Source: Kitasatospora sp. GP82
GTDB taxonomy: Bacteria; Actinomycetota; Actinomycetes; Streptomycetales; Streptomycetaceae
Assembly: GCF_029892105.1 (NCBI RefSeq)
Contig: NZ_JARZAJ010000051.1
Location: 1-44,331, forward strand
Reading direction: 5' to 3'
Length of the DNA: 44,331 nucleotides
Under the pieces are notes generated by a model. It worked only from the letters and a program-made list of their open reading frames with translations. It was not told the DNA's origin and ran no database searches. This document shows, one piece after another, positions 40,922 through 44,331 of this stretch (position 1 is the stretch's first letter; every line of letters begins with the position of its first letter). The position numbers were made by a program, and so were the translations under genes.

Positions 40922-41200
40922 GCCCCTACGGTAGCGGGCCCCGGCCCCCGCCCGGTCTGCCCGGCGACACGTCGGGCGGGGCTTGCCGGCCCTCGCGGCC
41001 GAGCACCCCCGCAGACGGCACGCACACGACATATAGAAGGGGAGAACCCGGCGGGATCGGACGCCGGCCGGCCCGGCGCGGCACGTGGCACCGGAGCCCC
41101 GGTCTGGGCACGGTCACCGGAGTCTCAGAAAGTGAAACCAATGCGTCCACAATTCGGACGTTAGTGGACCGCGAGTCGCTCGCCGTGCGAATCTCTTGCC
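40922..41200. other. Divergent promoter region of the sulfur operon
   Basis: There is no gene. CGTCC (41144-41148) and GGACG (41156-41160) form a 5-bp inverted repeat with a 7-nt AT-rich spacer just upstream of the leader peptide, a candidate regulator site. The region around 41120-41160 is the most AT-rich here. Confidence 0.4.
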
Positions 41201-41284
41201 ATGCCAAGCGCCGGAGCCACCCTAGTAGGTCGACTGCACGTCGATCTCCTTCGCGTGTCCAGCGCCATCTGTCCGGTGACCTGA
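41201..41284 (+). CDS. Leader peptide of the sulfate-assimilation operon
   Basis: ATG 41201 opens a 27-residue peptide, MPSAGATLVG followed by RLHVDLLRVSSAICPVT. The segment HVDLLRVSSAIC is a conserved actinobacterial leader-peptide motif that I recall upstream of cysteine and sulfur genes. One cysteine codon (TGT) lies four codons before the stop. Ribosome behaviour at this codon could sense charged cysteinyl-tRNA and control downstream expression. The ORF ends 186 bases before the sulfite reductase start. No clear ribosome binding site precedes it. It is too short for routine gene callers. Confidence 0.75.
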   Translation: MPSAGATLVGRLHVDLLRVSSAICPVT

Positions 41285-41385
41285 GCCCCACCCCGCCGCC
41301 ACCACCGCACTCGGCGCCACCCCTCGCCACTTCCGCCGACGCGGATGCACAGGCGTCCTTGGGCCGAGGTCACTGTCTGTCTGTC

Positions 41386-41440
41386 ACCTGCTGGAACCCG
41401 CAGGTCAGCAGCAGTTTCGCGCCCGGGGATGCCAGCCCCG
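41386..41440 (+). promoter_or_regulatory. Mutually exclusive hairpins between leader peptide and sulfite reductase
   Basis: ACCTGC (41386-41391) can pair with GCAGGT (41400-41405). Alternatively CTGCTG (41388-41393) pairs with CAGCAG (41406-41411), excluding the first stem. A third small hairpin, CGGGG/CCCCG (41424-41440), follows. Competing structures after a cysteine leader suggest attenuation or start-site control, but the stems are short. Confidence 0.4.
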
Positions 41441-41470
41441 CCACCAAGCCTGCTGCCTAAGGACAACACC

Positions 41471-43195
41471 ATGGCCACCACTCCCGAGACGGTCGAGCCC
41501 GCGGCCGACGGCGCGCCCGCGCGCCGTCCTGCCGCCGCCCGCAAGGTGACCCGCCACCGTGGCGAGGGCCAGTGGGGCATGGGGCACTTCACTCCGCTCA
41601 ACGCCAACGAGCAGTTCAAGAAGGACGACGACGGTCTCAATGTGCGGACACGCATTGAGACGATCTACGCGCACCGGGGCTTCGACTCGATCGACCCGGC
41701 CGACCTGCGGGGCCGGATGCGCTGGTGGGGTCTCTACACCCAGCGCAAGGAGGGCATCGACGGCGGCAAGACGGCCGTCCTGGACCCGCACGAGCTGGAC
41801 GCCGAGTACTTCATGCTGCGCGTGCGCATCGACGGCGGCCGCCTGACCGTGGCCCAGCTGAAGGCGATCGGCGAGGTCTCCGAGCAGTACGGGCGCGGCA
41901 CCGCCGACCTGACGGACCGCCAGAACGTCCAGTACCACTGGATCCGGATCGAGGACGTCCCGGCGATCTGGCAGAAGCTGGAGGCCGTCGGCCTGTCCAC
42001 CACCGAGGCGTGCGGTGACACGCCCCGCGTCATCCTCGGCTCGCCCGTCGCCGGTATCGCCGAGGACGAGATCATCGACGGCACGCCAGCCATCGAGGAG
42101 ATCCAGCGCCGTTTCATCGGCAACCCCGACTTCTCCAACCTGCCGCGCAAGTTCAAGTCGGCTGTCTCGGGCTCGCCGCTGCTGGACGTGGCACACGAGA
42201 TCAACGACGTCGCCTTCGTCGGCGTGGTGCACCCCGAGCACGGCCCCGGCTTCGACCTCTGGGTCGGCGGCGGTCTGTCCACCAACCCCAAGCTGGGCGT
42301 CCGGCTGGGTGCCTGGGTTCCGCTGGAGGAGGTCGCGGACGTCTACGGCGGCGTGATCGGCATCTTCCGCGACTACGGCTACCGCCGTCTGCGCAACCGC
42401 GCGCGGCTCAAGTTCCTGGTCGCCGACTGGGGCGTGGAGAAGTTCCGCCAGGTCCTGGAGGACGAGTACCTCAAGTACCAGCTGATCGACGGCCCGGCGC
42501 CCGAGGAGCCCAGCGGCCGCTGGCGCGATCACGTCGGCGTGCACCGGCAGAAGGACGGCAGGTTCTACGTCGGCTTCGCCCCGCGCGTCGGCCGGGTCAA
42601 CGGCAAGCTGCTCTCGCAGATCGCCGACCTGGCGGCCCTGCACGGCTCCGACCGGCTGCGCACCACCGCCGAGCAGAAAATGCTGATCCTCGACATCGCC
42701 GAGGACCGCGTCGAGTCGCTGGTGGCCGGCCTGGAGGCGCTCGACCTGCGGGTCGCCCCGTCACCGTTCCGCCGCGGCACCATGGCCTGCACCGGTATCG
42801 AATACTGCAAGCTCGCCATCGTCGAGACCAAGGAGCGCGGCCGCAGCCTCATCGACGAGCTGGAGCAGCGCCTGCCGGACTTCGAGGAGCCGCTCACCAT
42901 CAACATCAACGGCTGCCCGAACGCCTGCGCCCGGATCCAGGTCGCGGACATCGGTCTCAAGGGCCAGCTGGTGACGGACGAGAACGGCGAGCAGGTCGAG
43001 GGCTACCAGGTGCACCTCGGCGGCGCACTGGGCCTGGAGGCCGGTTTCGGCCGCAAGGTCCGCGGCCTCAAGGTCACCGCGGAGGGTCTGCCCGACTACG
43101 TCGAGCGCGTGCTGACCCGCTACCAGGCCGAGCGCCACGAGGGCGAGAGGTTCGCCCAGTGGACGGCCCGCGCGAGCGAGGAGGCCCTGTCGTGA
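41471..43195 (+). CDS. sirA: Ferredoxin-dependent assimilatory sulfite reductase
   Basis: The 574-residue protein carries the siroheme-[4Fe-4S] site: Cys440 and Cys446 (MACTGIEYC), Cys482 and Cys486 (NGCPNACAR). Tyr89 (WWGLYTQRKEG) and Cys181 (TTEACGDTP) match the pair that forms the covalent Tyr-Cys link in the mycobacterial NirA enzyme. It reduces sulfite to sulfide with six electrons from ferredoxin. Nitrite reductases of this family look alike, but the CysH-CysC context fixes sulfite as substrate. ATG 41471 has AAGGAC eight bases before it. The next gene starts inside its stop codon region. Confidence 0.93.
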   Translation: MATTPETVEPAADGAPARRPAAARKVTRHRGEGQWGMGHFTPLNANEQFKKDDDGLNVRTRIETIYAHRGFDSIDPADLRGRMRWWGLYTQRKEGIDGGKTAVLDPHELDAEYFMLRVRIDGGRLTVAQLKAIGEVSEQYGRGTADLTDRQNVQYHWIRIEDVPAIWQKLEAVGLSTTEACGDTPRVILGSPVAGIAEDEIIDGTPAIEEIQRRFIGNPDFSNLPRKFKSAVSGSPLLDVAHEINDVAFVGVVHPEHGPGFDLWVGGGLSTNPKLGVRLGAWVPLEEVADVYGGVIGIFRDYGYRRLRNRARLKFLVADWGVEKFRQVLEDEYLKYQLIDGPAPEEPSGRWRDHVGVHRQKDGRFYVGFAPRVGRVNGKLLSQIADLAALHGSDRLRTTAEQKMLILDIAEDRVESLVAGLEALDLRVAPSPFRRGTMACTGIEYCKLAIVETKERGRSLIDELEQRLPDFEEPLTININGCPNACARIQVADIGLKGQLVTDENGEQVEGYQVHLGGALGLEAGFGRKVRGLKVTAEGLPDYVERVLTRYQAERHEGERFAQWTARASEEALS

Positions 43196-43365
43196 GCGAG
43201 CGCGCAGCACCGTTCTACTGCCCGTACTGCGGGGACGAGGACCTGCGTCCCAACGAGACCGGACACGGCGCCTGGGAGTGCGCGGCCTGCCGCCGGGCCT
43301 TCCAGCTGAAGTTCCTGGGACTGCTGTCGACTGCCAACGGGGGCCAGGCACATGAGCGAGCGTAG
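43192..43365 (+). CDS. Small zinc-ribbon protein of the sulfur operon
   Basis: This 57-residue protein starts at GTG 43192, overlapping the sulfite reductase stop by four bases. It has two CxxC pairs, FYCPYCGDED and WECAACRRAF, a zinc ribbon, followed by QLKFLGL. It is a constant companion of streptomycete sulfite reductase genes. Its role is unknown; it may assist cluster assembly or redox protein contact. Confidence 0.85.
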   Translation: MSERAAPFYCPYCGDEDLRPNETGHGAWECAACRRAFQLKFLGLLSTANGGQAHERA

Positions 43366-43428
43366 CGAGCGAATCAACAGGATCTGCGCATTGTGCGAAG
43401 CGCCCGACAAGCGAAGCGGGGAGGGGGC
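43352..43428 (+). repeat. GAGCGAGCG-type interspersed sequence
   Basis: GAGCGAGCG, TAGCGAGCG, then GAATCAAC follow closely, ending the zinc-ribbon gene, and a similar GCGAAGCGCCCGACAAGCGA lies just before the CysH ribosome binding site. I recall such repeats between many streptomycete genes. It may serve as a translation or RNA-processing spacer. Confidence 0.45.
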
Positions 43429-44127
43429 ATGAGCACGGAGGTCGATCTGGAGCAGCTGGCCACCGGAGCCGGCCGCGAGCTGGAGGAGGCCACGCCGCAG
43501 GAGATCCTGCGCTGGGCCGCCGACACCTTCGGCAAGCGGTTCTGCGTCACCTCCTCGATGGAGGACGCCGTCGTGGCTCACCTGGCCTCCTCGGTCCTTC
43601 CCGGCGTCGACGTGGTGTTCCTGGACACCGGCTACCACTTCGCCGAGACCATCGGCACCCGGGACGCCGTCGCGGCGGTCATGCCGGTCAACGTCATCAC
43701 GCTCACCCCGAAGCTGACCGTGGCCGAGCAGGACGCCCGGTACGGGCCCAACCTGCACGACCGCGACCCGGACCTGTGCTGCTCGCTGCGCAAGGTCGAG
43801 CCCCTGAACCGGGGCCTGGGCGCGTACGACGCCTGGGCGACCGGACTGCGCCGCGACGAGTCGCCGTCCCGCGCCGACACCCCGGTTGTGGCGTGGGACG
43901 CCAAACGCCGCAAGGTGAAGATCGCACCGATCGCCCGCTGGACCCAGGACGACGTGGACGCCTATGTCAACGCCAACGGGGTACTGCTCAACCCGCTGCT
44001 GTGGGAGGGCTACACCTCCATCGGCTGCTCACCGCTCTCCTGCACCGCCAAGCCCGGCGAGGGCGAGGAGGGCCGGGCCGGGCGGTGGGCGGGCTCGGGC
44101 AAGACCGAGTGCGGCATCCACCTCTGA
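43429..44127 (+). CDS. cysH: Phosphoadenylyl-sulfate/adenylyl-sulfate reductase with altered cluster motif
   Basis: This 232-residue PAPS/APS reductase has the nucleotide-binding loop VTSSMEDAVV (40-49), FLDTGYHFAET, Cys117-Cys118 (LCCSLRKVEPL) and the catalytic tail TECGIHL with Cys228. The second half of the [4Fe-4S] ligands, normally CxxC (as in GCAPCT), here reads GCSPLSCTAKP: Cys200 and Cys205 are CX4C, with two extra residues encoded by six bases. ATG 43429 has a GGGAGGGGG ribosome binding site directly before it, and an in-frame GTG 43393 is less likely. Whether the cluster still forms is open. Confidence 0.9.
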   Translation: MSTEVDLEQLATGAGRELEEATPQEILRWAADTFGKRFCVTSSMEDAVVAHLASSVLPGVDVVFLDTGYHFAETIGTRDAVAAVMPVNVITLTPKLTVAEQDARYGPNLHDRDPDLCCSLRKVEPLNRGLGAYDAWATGLRRDESPSRADTPVVAWDAKRRKVKIAPIARWTQDDVDAYVNANGVLLNPLLWEGYTSIGCSPLSCTAKPGEGEEGRAGRWAGSGKTECGIHL

Positions 44128-44165
44128 CGCACAGTCAACTCACTTACTATCCAGGAGACATCACC

Positions 44166-44331
44166 GTGACGACAGCCGACGCCTTGGCCGCCGGGGAAGC
44201 CGCAGAGGCGGCCCCCGCGGCCGACCCCTGCGAGCGCGGCGCCACCGTGTGGCTGACCGGGCTGCCCAGTGCGGGCAAGACCACTCTTGCTTTCGCGGTG
44301 GCCGAGCGGCTGCGTGCGCAGGGGCATCGGG
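44166..44331 (+). CDS. cysC: Adenylylsulfate kinase, 5' part (runs off window)
   Basis: GTG 44166 has AGGAGA nine bases upstream. After about 30 Ala/Glu-rich residues the protein reads TVWLTGLPSAGKTTLAFAVA, the APS kinase P-loop (GLPSAGKTT, about 39-47). It phosphorylates adenylyl sulfate to PAPS. It lies 38 bases after cysH, and cysD and cysN normally follow. The rest is outside the window. Confidence 0.92.
   Translation, partial: MTTADALAAGEAAEAAPAADPCERGATVWLTGLPSAGKTTLAFAVAERLRAQGHR

Noticed and set aside
43352..43428. CRISPR-like array from the AGCGAGCG repeats
   Set aside because: The units are short, adjacent and few, with no spacers of constant length.

Overview
The window is high-GC DNA (roughly 70 percent) with strong third-position GC bias, Streptomyces-style ribosome binding sites and frequent GTG and TTG starts. 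It carries an A-factor-type gamma-butyrolactone locus with rare TTA codons, and NRPS/PKS debris. All of this points to a streptomycete-type actinomycete (Streptomyces, Kitasatospora or close kin). No rRNA, tRNA, CRISPR array or intact transposase was recognised.

Layout. 1-3709: the 3' end of a secreted PKD/FN3 protein, then an ABC exporter pair (ATPase plus permease). 3710-8085: a decayed junction zone with a serine-recombinase tail, the C-terminal NucA/NucB nuclease domain of a lost toxin and its probable immunity gene. It also holds an NRPS A-PCP fragment followed by an internally deleted PKS ketosynthase, and a headless GNAT gene. 8086-13340: a GGGINN-repeat secreted protein, a family 2 glycosyltransferase, a solute-binding lipoprotein, a beta-lactamase-fold hydrolase and a DUF4241 stub. 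13341-19640: DUF488, GOLPH3-like, an RHH/SPFH operon with a perfect 16-bp palindrome at its promoter, an AA10 LPMO, two small secreted proteins and an ATP-grasp ligase. 20026-22699: DUF2087, an F420-type oxidoreductase, a YegP-like protein, DinB and MepB. 22752-22977: a second scar, where a divergent TetR/hydrolase pair has lost both 5' ends. 23339-28821: a TetR regulator, a degenerate PP2C-like protein, a DUF3105-DUF305 set and MarR. 28818-33488: alkylation repair (Ogt, Ada-AlkA), RsgA and an MDR oxidoreductase.

33573-36223 is a gamma-butyrolactone autoregulator module: an AfsA-type synthase with two TTA codons diverges from an ArpA/ScbR-type receptor. A possible ARE-like operator lies between them, and an SDR gene is translationally coupled to the receptor. 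36328-40921: two divergent GT-C membrane glycosyltransferases, a small secreted protein and a YihY/BrkB membrane protein.

41201-44331 (open at the right edge) is the assimilatory sulfate reduction operon: a cysteine leader peptide, sulfite reductase, a zinc ribbon protein, CysH and CysC. Its CysH has an unusual CX4C in place of the cluster-binding CX2C.

The most interesting signals are the leader peptide with competing hairpins, the CysH motif, the palindrome of the RHH/SPFH operon, the gamma-butyrolactone module whose SDR lacks its YxxxK residues, the repeated DDWF motif in the dead PP2C protein, and the mirror-image deletion scars. I see no single, clearly new defence or biosynthetic system.
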